Counted from the first letter of the stretch, positions 21,797 to 31,913 are shown. The stretch is DNA of 64,000 nt from Oreohelix idahoensis (GCA_024509875.1 JAMPIV010009928.1:494001-558000); one strand, 5' to 3'. Translations and numbers: made by a program. Notes: generated by a model from the sequence alone, not told the origin.

Positions 21797-22288
21797 GACC
21801 AAAAATTGCACTATGTTCAATTACAATGAAAGACGCAGTCGACGGTTTAACAGATTGCAAGTGCCCAAGCCTAGGCTTGACTTATTCAAGAAAAGCTTAG
21901 CGTACTCTGCTGCTCATCTTTGGAATTGTCTTCCACATAACCTAAGAAACCTCAGTCCCTATTCATACAATCATAGACCTTTTGAATACTTTCTTAATTC
22001 TGATTACATGCCCCCCTAATCGGATTATCTTTTCTTATAACATCAACTGTAGGTTCTAATGACGATGTTTGTACTTTTCAATGTCATGCTTATAAGTAAT
22101 TAATGTTAATATGAGTGTGCTATATTATTATTTTACTTTACAACGTTGAATTCCTTGAAATTGATATGTAAAATGCATATGAGAATAAATGAATTCAGTA
22201 TGAAAGGTGAGCGAAAGGAAGGGCAGAATGTCAGACGAGCCTGTGTGCCCAATTCTCAACCCTTTGAAAATAAAGTTCGTTCGTTCGT
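21797..22288 (+). mobile_element. LINE 3' fragment inserted within SINE-1
   Basis: Open part 21810-22016 reads RSRRFNRLQVPKPRLDLFKK, SLAYSAAHLWNCLPHNLR, then a stop: the C-terminus of a CR1/jockey-like LINE protein. A 270-bp 3' UTR follows and ends in AATAAAGTTCGTTCGTTCG. The ATTAATC-free junctions fall exactly in the SINE-1 sequence. Confidence 0.8.
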
Positions 22289-22405
22289 TCCCTAACTCCT
22301 CAAGTGCAAAGTCAGGTACACATTTACAGCTGGGTAGACTCTGACTGTAAATTGAACCTGGCACTTTGCCATGAGAGACCAGTGCTCTAACCATTCTGTC
22401 AAATG
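22289..22405 (-). mobile_element. SINE-1, tRNA-derived 5' half (split copy)
   Basis: Resumes with CCTAACTCCTCAAGTGCAAA and TACAGCTGGGTAGACT and carries the tRNA-like head. On the minus strand: TGGTTAGAGCACTGGTCTC (A box) and a GGTTCAATTTAC-like B box. Confidence 0.85.
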
Positions 22406-22414
22406 TACGCTCAA

Positions 22415-22473
22415 TCTAGATACATAAGAAAGTCTGGATACATAAGAAAGTCTGGATACATAAGAAAGTCTGT
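22415..22473. repeat. Short tandem repeat, 18 bp x 3
   Basis: ATACATAAGAAAGTCTGG occurs three times in a row. Confidence 0.9.
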
Positions 22474-22559
22474 GTGTCCTTTGTTTAATTCTAAAAACTT
22501 CTGTATGATGTTCAAATACAATGTGCAAAATACTGTACATTCTACAGGCACTTTTTTTC

Positions 22560-22870
22560 CTTATTCTAATTTTAGAATATGCAAACTAGGAATGAAAAGA
22601 GAACTAATGAAGGAGATCAAAATTAGACAGCTAAAATATTTTGGCCATATAAAACGACATAACACTGGACACTGAAGACTATAATAGAAGGCAGAGTTGA
22701 AGGCAAACGTGCAAGAGGAAGACAACGCTGTAACTGGGAAGATAACATCAAGAGATGTACAGGAAAGAGTCTATCAGACTGCACCATCAAGACAAGAGAC
22801 AGAAGACGTTGGAGATTTATTGTAGCCAACCTTTGATGTGAAGATGGCACCTGAAGATGATGAATCTTGG
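22560..22870 (+). mobile_element. LINE (family B) 3' fragment
   Basis: Reads LGMKRELMKEIKIRQLKYFG and HIKRHN, then the GRxGRxxxRW-equivalent zone with stops, and ends in GATGATGAATC. It matches 10490-10770. Confidence 0.8.
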
Positions 22871-22904
22871 AATTAACTAACAATGGACTAAGATGTCAGA
22901 AGTA

Positions 22905-23125
22905 AACGCTAGTGGTGGACACACTAGGGAAACCAGATGATAGTATTACAAGGCAGCTGTTGTTCTGAAACACCCAGGGCACGAGAAATAGAGACCAAAA
23001 TACACACGGAAGTGGGAGTTAGACAAGAAGGGAGTAAAGAAGACATAGAAAGACCTTGAAGGGATGGCACAGACAGGAAAGCTTCATGTGTACTTGTTGA
23101 ACACTTATGGAGGATGGACATCAAG
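22905..23125 (+). mobile_element. RTE-like LINE 3' fragment (family C)
   Basis: AGATGATAGTATTACAAGGC and GAAAGACCTTGAAGGGATGG parallel 21460-21600 and 33600-33660. Confidence 0.6.
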
Positions 23126-23129
23126 GTGA

Positions 23130-23480
23130 TTTGTCTTACTAGGACAAAAGACAAAGAAAATAGCGAATGTTGTGGCCACAAGGCCTTCATCAGGGAAAGG
23201 TAAAAAATGACAACTAAGTAGGATACATAAGAAAATAGATTTAAAATGGGTACTACCTGTAAAATCTACTACGACCTAGCATGTCCTTCGATAAGAGAGT
23301 GCGTCATGAAAACATAAAATGGCTGCTGCTTCCGGGTGTAAAAAGTAAATGCTAAGAAGGGAAAAGGAGTGAGAAACAACCCAAATATAATAATGAGTTA
23401 CGGAGGAGGTAGAAGAGGACAGAATGTGTCAATGGAGGGGACAACAGGAAAAGATTATGCTCCACAAGAAGATGAAGAGC
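23130..23480. repeat. Dispersed repeat E, copy 1
   Basis: Shares with 48890-49260 the order TCTTACTAGGACAAA, a GTGGCCnnnAGGCCTT-like segment, AAAATGGCTGCTGC and a distal GTTACGGAGGAGGT-like purine-rich part. A third relative is the fold-back at 61623-61975. Confidence 0.55.
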
Positions 23481-23559
23481 AATAGGTAAATCTTGGAATT
23501 GTTAAGATTCAACATAACCACTACCATTATGTACTTCTGAAGTTCCATAACCATGTCTC

Positions 23560-23610
23560 CCAGTTATGTTAGGGTTTCGGGGGGGGGGGGGAGGGGTGGG
23601 GGGGGGGGGT

Positions 23611-23649
<39 letters not shown>

Positions 23650-23978
23650 GGGGTGGGGGGGGGGGGGGGGGGGGGGGTCCTTGTACATAACCTAATCTTT
23701 AAAGTGTAAAGTTTTTTATTGTGCTTTTGTTTACATTTTTTCCAAGGGGTCCAAAGCCTTCATCAGACAATGACAGGGGTCTTTAGGCTTCAACTGGACA
23801 ATTAAAGAGGTCCAAAGTCTTCATCAGACAATGACAGGTGTCCATAGGCTTCAACTGGACAATTAAAGAGGTCCAAAGTCTTCATCAGACAATGACAGGT
23901 GTCCATAGGCTTCAATAGGACAATTAAAGAGGTCCACAGCCTTCATCGGACAATCAGAGGGGTCCATAGCACACAGAA
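23560..23978 (+). mobile_element. hAT-like MITE (family H) with poly-G tract and internal minisatellite
   Basis: Terminal GTTAGGGTTTC-like start, body AACCTAATCTTTAAAGTGTA and TTTTTTATTGTGCTTTTGTT, then six or so units of GGGTCCATAGCCTTCATCAG / ACAATGACA, ending near AGGTTACGAAAACC. The single-unit relative is at 27749-27948. Positions 23579-23678 are almost pure G. Confidence 0.6.
23579..23678. repeat. Poly-G tract of about 100 bases
   Basis: G-run broken only by a few T and A. It sits where the related elements have a short GGGGTCC. It may be a real homopolymer expansion or a read artefact. Confidence 0.9.
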
Positions 23979-23989
23979 GGTTACGAAAA

Positions 23990-24200
23990 CCTTCTTCTTC
24001 AGTTTGTAGTCATGCTAAATCTGCAGGCCTGTCGCCAGGACGAAGTTCACATCCTTTTCCATGTCAGCGCAGCAGCCCCACAGCTTCTGCCGGAGCTCAG
24101 CACCCCCTGGCCACGTCAGGCATCTTAAGTCATCAGATGTAGGGCAGTTTTGGAGAATTTGTTCAGGGGTCAAGATTCCTAATGAAACCCTGATTTAAAA
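23990..24200 (-). pseudogene. LINE protein C-terminal relic
   Basis: Minus-strand pieces read TPEQILQNCP, CLTWPGGAELRQKLWGCCAD and NFVLATGLQI, the post-RNase-H tail found in many invertebrate LINEs. Frameshifts are present. Confidence 0.6.
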
Positions 24201-24480
24201 GAGTTAGTTTTTTTTTTAAGGAGAAACTATACTACAGGTCCTCCCAACCCCATATAAGAAACCCTCGAACCAGATGAGTTTCAGAATTTATTTGCGATTC
24301 AGAAACGTTGTACAGTAAGTATATACCATATAAGTATATCATATATAGTTTATATACTTTACATACCAGTAGCACCTAGCAAGGTGTGTGGCAGCACACT
24401 GTAAACAACAAAGACATTACTATTTCTAAACTTCCTGTTTATATTAAAAAATAATATGTATTATTGCCTCATGTTGAAAA
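24200..24480. repeat. Dispersed repeat G, copy 1
   Basis: TGTGTGGCAGCACACTGTAA, TTCTAAACTTCCTGTTTATA and TTAAAAAATAATATGTATTA correspond to 41400-41490. The flanking GAATTTAT and GATTCAGAAA segments suggest a Tigger-like MITE. Confidence 0.5.
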
Positions 24481-24707
24481 TTAAAAGTTTCATCATTAAT
24501 AAATGAGCCTAAATGCTGCAGCTATACTCATCCATATGAGACAGTTTAACATATGCTGTTCACATGTCAGGGGCTTACCACAGAAATAAGACAGCTACTG
24601 CCTTCCCCCAAATACTCACACACACACACTATACAGCTCTAGAACTCATGCACATTTTAAAAATTGGCATTGGCTGCGAAAGGGCAATGAGCTCAGCAGC
24701 CTAGATG

Positions 24708-25352
24708 TTGTTTAACTAGGGCTGCTGAGCTTCTCACTCTTTTGCAGCCAATGCCAAGTTGAAGACTCTTTGGTATTATCTACACTGTTGATCTAGGCTT
24801 TTCCTGTGGCTTTTCTGCCATTCCAAAACGTGCTGAGTTGAAGTCAGTTGAGCTCCAGTTTCTCCAGCTTGGCTTGCATTTAAAGGATCATCACATCTGG
24901 TCCCAAGCTAGGAGTAAGAAGTGCATGGCATACTGTGCATTCCCCACCATCCAAGGGGACTCTCCAACTATGCAGAGCTAAAATACTGTGCTCTGGTTCT
25001 GGGCTCTCCCAAGGAATTGTCACGTCCTGCACAGAGCCACTTCTCAGCTCCCCCCGCTTATCACTGGATCCATAGTGAGATCCTCCTGCATGCACTCAAC
25101 TAGGTCAATGCCAAAGAATCACGTTTGGGGCTCAAGTGACTTCTCCAAGCTTAGTGTGCAATGCTGGGTTTTCAACATGTTTCACCACAGGGGAATCCTG
25201 CAAGTGTGTGGATGATTTCAAAGGTCAATGAGGGTGTGATTAGCCTCACAGAGGTTTTCTTCCACGTATGTATATTGTAGCATTGTGCATAGCTTGTGGT
25301 CATATAAAGATGACTCCAGATATGCCTCCATGCATAGCAGCCTAGTTAAACA
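24708..25352 (-). repeat. Unclassified repeat R, copy 1
   Basis: Both ends carry GTTGTTTAACTAGG(G)CTGCT in opposite orientation. Related copies: 49765-49931 plus 56151-56620, and diverged 56880-57220. In the orientation shared by all copies a frame containing ECTVCHxLL and, in two, LTPSLGPDV stays partly open (minus 25095-24880 here). I do not recognise the family. Confidence 0.65.
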
Positions 25353-25760
25353 ACAACAATTAATAAAACTACTTTTAATGAGCAACATTTTTAAATTTTA
25401 GATGATCATAAATCTACAATTCTCTATAATTTGCATTTATTAAATATCTGAATATTTCACTGATTTATAATCACCATAATATGCTGATATAGATGACATA
25501 AAATGCAATTATATAATATTGTCTGGGTTATTGCTTTGTAGTGGCCTATCTATAAAAGACATATAAGTTTCTTGTCTATGCAACTTACACCTCAAGTGAT
25601 GCTCCACAAAAAAAAAAAAAAAAAAAACATTTTGGTTTTCAGAGCATTTTAAATTTTGGAATCTCAGATAAGAAGTAGAGAACCTGTGTTAATATGTCCC
25701 CTTAAAAAAAAAAAAAACCCATTACGCATTAAAAGTTTTAAAGCACATAAAGGTTCTAGT
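25353..25760. other. AT-rich spacer with poly-A runs
   Basis: A-runs at 25609-25627 and 25705-25718; no gene recognised. Confidence 0.4.
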
Positions 25761-25764
25761 TCCC

Positions 25765-26040
25765 ATTAGGGTTGTGGAGTCAGGAGTCAAGAGTCGGGAG
25801 TCATGGAGTCTGTAGTTTTGTACAGAGTTGGAGTTGTAGATGAAGTTGGTTACAAAGTCCCTGACTCTGACTTCTCTCACAATTTTAAAATTCCAGAGAA
25901 CAGGGAAAACAATTAAAGTTTTTCTAAAAACAAACGAACGGAACTATTTTCTTTCAACCTCTGCTCATCAGAGTTGGAAGTCATATTTATTAAATTACTG
26001 GAGGTGGAGTCGAACTAATTCTTTTCCAACTCCACACAGT
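25765..26040. mobile_element. GGAGTC-rich hAT-like element remnant
   Basis: Left part holds repeated GGAGTC motifs (GTTGTGGAGTCAGGAGTC), right part complementary-style CCAACTCCAC and GGAGGTGGAGTCG. This pattern is common in invertebrate hAT MITEs. Ends are unclear. Confidence 0.4.
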
Positions 26041-26289
26041 CAAACTGAAATAAATCAGTTCTTTCCCTTTTTTCTTACCAATAATTTGAAAATCTTCCTA
26101 TTTCCCAATCTATCAGTGTCCCACAAATACACATGATGGAGGTAGCAACCTTACTACATTCTACAAACATGTATAACTGTTGAGGTTTGGCAACAGAATA
26201 ACAATAATTTTACATATGTCCAGGATATTCTGAAAATTTAAATGAGTTAAGTAGTTTAGATCTGGTAGGAAACAATAACAAGAAATTCT

Positions 26290-27315
26290 ACACAGACTAG
26301 GTAATGTGCCAAGCAGCAGAGGAGACCCTTAGAGAAATAAGATGGACAACGTTCTCTACACTGGAGGATCTGGAATACGCCCATGACATTACACTACATG
26401 CACACATCAACATCCACACAAATAAAACACACAAAAAAACAGACTCTCTGAATAAATATAGTCCACAGGTGGGAATGAATGTCAATCTGAAGAAGACTGA
26501 AGTCATGACACTCAATGTAAGGAATCCTCAGCCCATTAAAATTAGGATTCAAATCTAGAACAGACATAGACATCTACATAACTAGGATGCATATCAAGAC
26601 TAGATGGTGGAAAAAGCAAAGACATCAATAACAGAATTAATAAAGCCAGAAAAATCTTGGCCAATCTGGAAATCTTCCCAGTACAGAACAGACACCAAAC
26701 CAAGATTGTATGAGTGTTGCCTATTGTCTGTCAGTTTGTACAGAGCAGAAAGCTGGCAAGTAACAAAAAAGTCCTAACTATCCTCTGTCCAAGCAACCTG
26801 CTTAAGGACAATTCCCCAAATTGTTTGGCTGAATGCCATCACCAATCACTTAAGAACTGCTTACTCTGAGCAATTAAAAAGATATGCATACCCACTAAGC
26901 AGGAGGGCACTGGAACTAGGTTGGCCAAGTCTTCAAAAGAGACCCAGACACTATCACAAGAACTGCCTTGCTGTAGACCCAGAAGGAAGGTGAAATAAAG
27001 GAACTGCCATGCTGTAGACCCAGAAGGAAGGTGAAATAAAGGAACTGCCATGCTGTAGACCCAGAAGGAAGGTGAAATAAAGGAACTGCCATGCTGTAGA
27101 CCCAGAGGGAAGGTGAAATAAAGGCCAGCACAAAAAAAAGAAACTTGGCAAAGAACTGTGGAGTTTGAGATGCAAAGCATGAACCAAAGTTGGGGCACTG
27201 CATGAAGGATGGCCACCAACTGGTTGTTGCTGCCCCACAAGATGCTTTGAGCCATGATGGTCACCGATTGCTTTGTAAGTCAGCAGCTAAGGATCCAAGA
27301 AGACAAAGAAGATAC
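26290..27315 (+). pseudogene. RTE-like LINE (family A) reverse transcriptase relic with 3' end
   Basis: Reads IRWTTFSTLEDLEYAHDITL, in which the FADD/YADD catalytic box has become YAHD; then VGMNVNLKKTEVMTLNVRNP, CCLLSVSLYRAESWQVTKK, LRTAYSEQ and LGWPSLQKRPRHYHKN. A 41-bp tandem expansion follows (26960-27120), and then the family A 3' UTR with GGCACTGCATGAAGGATGGC, ending in AAGAAGACAAAGAAG. Many stops. Confidence 0.8.
26960..27122. repeat. 41-bp x 4 tandem expansion within the LINE
   Basis: The unit GGAACTGCCATGCTGTAGAC plus CCAGAAGGAAGGTGAAATAAA repeats with few changes. It is derived from the LINE codons equivalent to [12 protein letters not shown]. Confidence 0.9.
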
Positions 27316-27748
27316 ACAGCATTACAAAATAAGGTAATTTGACCTGAAAAAAGTTACCCCCCTCCCATCAGATCAGCGTTTCAGCCTTTTTATCTTGTTA
27401 ACACTCTACGGGAGAGGGCCCATTTGGGTTATGATTCCCTAGTGTCATCCTCTTGAAAATTAATTTTTTTCTGCACTGCCTGCAGTAGGAATTTAAACCA
27501 CTCTAAATTGTGCACAATTACTAGCCCATCCTTTAATAAACTCTGCTAGTGCTAGCTACAAAAACTTGTAAGCATTTCACAAACATGCAATTCAGGTCAA
27601 CTTGCCAGAATGGCAATAAAAGGTCCTCCAGCACGGAGAATTAGGACAAAGGGAAGAAGAAAGAAAACTGAAAGGAGCATGGGATCACTGTCTGTCATCA
27701 AGGAAGATATCCAGGATTGTCAACTCAAATATAGACCATTGTTTAAAA

Positions 27749-27948
27749 TTGGGTTTATTAACCTTTTTTCTTTTGTACCATGGACATCTTTGATTGTCCC
27801 CTGAAGGCTATGGATCCCTTCTTGAACAAAAAAATGCATATAAAAACAAAATAAAACACTTTACATTTTACAACATGTAGACAGACTCCCAAGAATCCAT
27901 TCATGGACACGCCCCACAGCGTCCATGGACCACAGGTAAGAAACCCTG
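27749..27948 (-). mobile_element. hAT-like MITE (family H), 200 bp, perfect 8-bp TSD
   Basis: GTTTAAAA at 27741-27748 and 27949-27956 flanks the element. Ends are TTGGGTTTATTAACC and the complement of CAGGGTTTCTTACC. It contains one copy of the GGGATCCATAGCCTTC / AGGGGACAATCAAAG module that is amplified in the copies at 23.7 and 44.3 kb. Confidence 0.85.
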
Positions 27949-28260
27949 GTTTAAAAGAAGAACAAAGAAGACACGGAAAAACTGGCACATATTGTCAGTA
28001 ATAGGCTGGTTTGACAGATGTGAACACTTGTTCTTAGCAGGAAGCTGATAATTGAAGAAAGAACACGTAATGCCATTCTACAAAATTATTTGCTTATATC
28101 TGAATAGTAAATCAAGAAACACATAGCAGAACCATCAACTGGATTTATTCATTCTGATATTTTTTTAAAGAAAACTAGGCTTCTTTGGTATACAGTAATT
28201 AGATACAGCCAATGATACATGTTTTTTTTAAAAAAAGCCTCGAATAACTACTGAATACAG

Positions 28261-28460
28261 GCATACCTCGGAGGTATTGCGGGTTCGGTTCTAGACCACT
28301 GCAATAAAGCGAACATTGCAATAAAGCGGGTCGCACCAATTTTTTGGGCTTTCCAGTGCATATTAAAGTGTTTACACTATTTCTTTTAAGTGCGCAATAG
28401 CACTAGGTCTAAAAAATAAAACAATGTACAGAGCACAAACATTATTTACTGATAATTATG
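28261..28460 (+). mobile_element. Tigger1-like DNA transposon 5' end
   Basis: Begins CAGGCATACCTCGGAGGTAT, then GCGGGTTCGGTTCTAGACCA, CTGCAATAAAGCGAACATTG, CAATTTTTTGGGC and TTTAAGTGCGCAATAGCACT. From memory this follows the 5' end of mammalian Tigger1 closely. No matching 3' terminus was found; the fragment stops where another repeat begins (about 28460). Confidence 0.6.
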
Positions 28461-28461
28461 A

Positions 28462-28625
28462 TGGACGTATGAGAGGATGCATCCGTCGTGTATATAACCA
28501 AAGAGCTACAGGAACAGTTAGCATTCACACTCTTCAACATATACTAAGGGAGAGTTAACACCTATGGGGTTTGCCCGGAGTGCAATGGTGTCGATTGTGT
28601 TCAACAATAACAATAACTGATAACT
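28462..28625 (+). repeat. Dispersed LINE-3'-like fragment, copy 2
   Basis: ACAGGAACAGTTAGCATTCA, CACTCTTCAACATA and GGTGTCGATTGTGTT match 4450-4560 in order and end in AACAATAACAATAAC. Confidence 0.55.
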
Positions 28626-29340
28626 ATAAAGTTATTCATAATTGAAAATGGTTTTCAAGAGCTTTCAGATACGAGTATAAAGTCAGCTTTTAACAAAAAA
28701 ATGTCCACTAACTCTTCAAAATAAATCTTGGTTAATTCTTTGAAATTCCTCTGTTATTGCTGTTTTGAGATCTTGTAAGGTTTTAGGCTCCGACCATATA
28801 CCTTGTCTTTAAATATCCCCATAGTGGGAAGCAGAGCATCCAAGCTATCAAAAAAATGATCCATATTATAAGCTCAGCAGAAGTGAACAAGCGGTAATCT
28901 TCAGACTTCACACAGGTACAACAGAATGAGATACCATATATTCAACAAGATAGGAACTACTGATGAGTGTAACTGTGGCACCGGTAAAATGATTGCTGAA
29001 TATCTGCTTCAAAAGTGCCCAGCATATGAGGAACAGAGAAAGCGCATATGGCCATCACCAGTACCATTCCTGGAAAACCTCTACAGAGATATCAACAGCC
29101 TCAGGCTGACCGCTGCTTTCTTTGAATGTATTCAAGTTGACGTCTAAGGGTGAATGATGCAGAAGAAGAAACACCCCTTTAAAAAATCTGCTGGAGTTAA
29201 ATCAGGAGATCTTGCAGGCCATTCAACTGGACCCCTTCTTACAATCTATCTGTTAAGGAATTTTTCATCAAGAAAATTTCTGACAATACGGGAATCATGG
29301 CCTGCACACACACAAAAAAAAATCAAAAAAAAGAAGGATT
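28626..29340 (-). pseudogene. mariner/IS630-type transposase relic, split by a LINE fragment
   Basis: The minus strand reads DSRIVRNFLDEKFLNRQIVR, RGPVEWPARSPDLTPADFF (29300-29165), with the last DDE-box aspartate in SPDLTPxDFF. It then resumes after the insert as GIFKDKVYGRSLKTLQDLKT, AITEEFQRINQ (28815-28700). This is the C-terminal half of the transposase. A stop follows INQDLF. Confidence 0.8.
28825..29158 (+). mobile_element. LINE 3' fragment inserted in the mariner-type relic
   Basis: Open to its natural stop at 29147: YHIFNKIGTTDECNCGTGKM, IAEYLLQKCPAYEEQRKRIW and LTAAFFECIQVDV. This is the C-terminal CxCG...EHLLxxCP zinc-knuckle-like tail of an invertebrate LINE. A short 3' UTR ends in GATGCAGAAGAAGAAA. 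Confidence 0.8.
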
Positions 29341-29434
29341 AGGAGACGCAAACATCTACTATGAATTTCTTCATACATAATATTTTGAAAGGGTAAGTGA
29401 CTTATGGCCCAATGGGCTGATCACCCGTTGGCTT

Positions 29435-29630
29435 GTCACACCGATTATGGAAACAACGGCAGATGGATCTATTTGTTGTTGCCCTAAAGACGCCGCTAGG
29501 CGTGATGGGAAACTACAACAGAGAAAATCAATCTGCTGTTGCCCTTAAGACGCCACAAGGCGTGATGGCCTCTGACTGCTTGGTCGGTCTTTGGCTAAGG
29601 ACGGAAGAAGAAGAAGAAGAAGAAGTGACT
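29435..29630 (+). mobile_element. LINE family A 3' end, internally duplicated
   Basis: The segment TTGTTGCCCTAAAGACGCC ... GGCGTGATGG appears twice (29470-29507 and 29533-29570) before the GACTGCTTGGTCGGTC and GAAGAAGAAGAAGAA tail. Confidence 0.75.
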
Positions 29631-29639
29631 TATGGTTGA

Positions 29640-29995
29640 CCCTGTAGCTTGGGCACATCATCAGAATCAATTTTAATAACTCACCAGGGAGTAAACCCTG
29701 AGGAAAAATCTGGAGTCGGAGTCCCTAAGGCAGTCTAATGTTGATTCGACATTTTTCTGGCAACTTCTGTGACGTGGCTGGTACCAAACTGTATTAGCTA
29801 CTGCCGTTCCTTTGGATCTACCGGCTGCATGGAGAGGGGGAACATGCTGCATGGGGAACAGCTTGATCTCCATATAACTGTGCACATGCTCGCGCCCTGG
29901 AGAGGACACTCCAGCTTTACTCTATAGGTGTCGGCAAAACAGTTCCCATAGTCAGTTATGACTGAAGGGGTTATTATTATTATTTTAGCACTCAC
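29640..29995. repeat. Dispersed-repeat-like 3' end with (TTA)n
   Basis: GC-rich block with ACTCACCAGGGAGTAAACCC and CCTTTGGATCTACCGGCTGC, ending in TTATTATTATTATTTTAG. It looks like a SINE or LINE 3' end; the family is not identified. Confidence 0.4.
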
Positions 29996-30064
29996 CACAA
30001 TGTTTCACCAACAGAAAATCAATAACAGCAGACGATAGCTTAGAACTGAATTCACCACTTCACA

Positions 30065-30190
30065 TTGGATAGGTAAACTATGAAAAGGCCTCCAACAGTT
30101 TCAACACAGACTTGCCAAGGAAAACACGATGAGGCATTATGAAATTCCACATAAGTTCATTAACCTAATTAGGAAAACATATAAATACAG
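30065..30190 (+). pseudogene. RTE-like reverse transcriptase fragment
   Basis: Across two frames it reads VNYEKASNSFNTD, equivalent to the VDYEKAFDSVD motif (palm motif A), then RHYEIPHKFINLIRKTY. About 40 codons only. Confidence 0.65.
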
Positions 30191-30199
30191 ACCATCTTT

Positions 30200-30722
30200 G
30201 TTTCATTACAGCAGCAAACTTAAAAGTAGCTTGTTACTGCATTACTGGAGCAAACCATCTCAGTATCATTACTACTGTAGCCAAAATGAAAGCAGATTTG
30301 TTACTGTTACTGTAGCCAGCCTGTTCATCTTAATAATATTGCTGTAGCCACTCTGAAAGTAGTATTGTTACTGTGTTACTAACACTGTTAGAGTATCCGA
30401 CTTGACCATCATAATATTGCTGCTGCAGCCCATCTGAAAGTAACTTTACTACTGTGTTGCTGATTCCAACTTAACCATCTTAGCACTGCAATTATACAAA
30501 GTTTGAAAGCAGCTTTGTTACTGTTACTAAAACCAATTCAGCCATTTTAGTATCCTTACTGTAGCCTAAATATAAGTAGCTCTGTTCCTAAAACCAAATT
30601 AACCATCTATGTATCATTACTGTAGCCAAATTATAAGTAGCTCTGGTAATGAAGCCAATTTAACCATCTTCGTATCCTTACTTTAGCAAATTTAAAAGTA
30701 GCTTTGTGAGCAAGTCTGTCAT
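30200..30722. repeat. Irregular tandem array, about 65-90-bp units
   Basis: Repeats of TTGTTACTGTTACTGTAGCC, CATCTTAGTATCATTACTG and TGAAAGTAGCTTTG with heavy divergence. Confidence 0.7.
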
Positions 30723-30787
30723 TACAAAGAAAGAACAGCACCTAATTTAGGAAATTAGAACCAACAAATCATAAATGTAACAAAAGA

Positions 30788-31158
30788 GTAAAGTGTAGAT
30801 AATCCAAACTAATTAAGATTGGGGGTACTTTGGATTTCTGATTTGTTTGAATTTTCAAATTGAGCAAAAATACTGTTCTGGAGATTACAAACAAAAACAT
30901 GAATTTGTACTTAAGAATTTTTATTTATAGTTAACAAAACAAATAGAACTTTCAACCAAAATTACACAGATGTATAAAAAAAACCAAATGTTAAATCAGC
31001 AAAGTGACATTATTATCAAATTCTACATGACCAAAAAATTGAAAAAATGTTTTAATAATATGTATACGCCATTAAAAATTTAATAATGTGCTGGTTTGTT
31101 CGGGTTTCTGATGTTTCTAATTATTGATGTTCGGATTATCGACACTCTACTGTAATAC
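30788..31158. mobile_element. Tigger/pogo-like MITE
   Basis: Left GAGTAAAGTGTAGATAATCC and right complement TACAGTAGAGTGTCGATAAT, with internal TTTGGATTTCTGATTTGTTT against GGTTTGTTCGGGTTTCTGAT. Imperfect inverted termini, AT-rich core, no coding. Confidence 0.6.
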
Positions 31159-31159
31159 C

Positions 31160-31665
31160 ATACTGGAAATAACAAATCATAAAGGAATAACTTACACTGG
31201 AAACGACAACTCGGCAAAGATTAAAAACAACACGTCCGGTGTCATAAAAGAGGTATTATGGCAGATATATTTGACGTACTAGGTGAAGGTTTACATGAAT
31301 AATACCCCGTATAATGAACAGCAGCTGCTTTTAACATACAGATGTAACTTGTGACTTGCAGAAAACATAAATTAGCTAACTCTCACCTCCAGAAAGTATG
31401 AATGTACAATTATGAAGATCAAACATGACGTAAGAACTATGGCTACAGTATGGTTCCCAGGGAGTGAAAACAAAACAATGCCATTGTTCCTTAACACGTA
31501 AACTGTACAAAGTGATTAAAAAGAAAAGTTAAGTATATAATTATGTCTGGCAACAGAGAAATAGAGACAGAAGCAAATTTAAAACTAGAACACAGATTAA
31601 CTAACTGAATTTTACACCTTTTCTTCATTTCGTCAAATCTGGATTTTAAGAAAAGAAAAATAAAG
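31160..31665. other. No feature seen
   Basis: AT-rich; no convincing motif on either strand. Confidence 0.35.
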
Positions 31666-31666
31666 T

Positions 31667-31913
31667 TGTCCCACAGCAAATACTGCCATAGGGGAATGAA
31701 GTGTTAGAGACTTCACTATACTAGGTCCAGCATCGAGAAGTGGGGGTGAACAGTTCCCTTCCTTGCTGCCTTTTCCTTCCCTAACTCAACAGCGATGCCA
31801 GATACCCTTTACAGCTGGGTAGACTAGAGCGTGTCGATACCATGAACTGAACCTGGTACCTTTCTCATGAGAGACCAGAGCTCTAATCACTCTGTCAATC
31901 GGACGCTCAAATC
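31667..31913 (-). mobile_element. SINE-1, tRNA-derived, near full length
   Basis: TGTCCCACAGCAAATACTGC at the tail side and the tRNA-like head at the right (minus strand: GTCCGATTGACAGAGTGATT, AGAGCTCTGGTCTC A box, GGTTCAGTTC B box). Confidence 0.85.
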
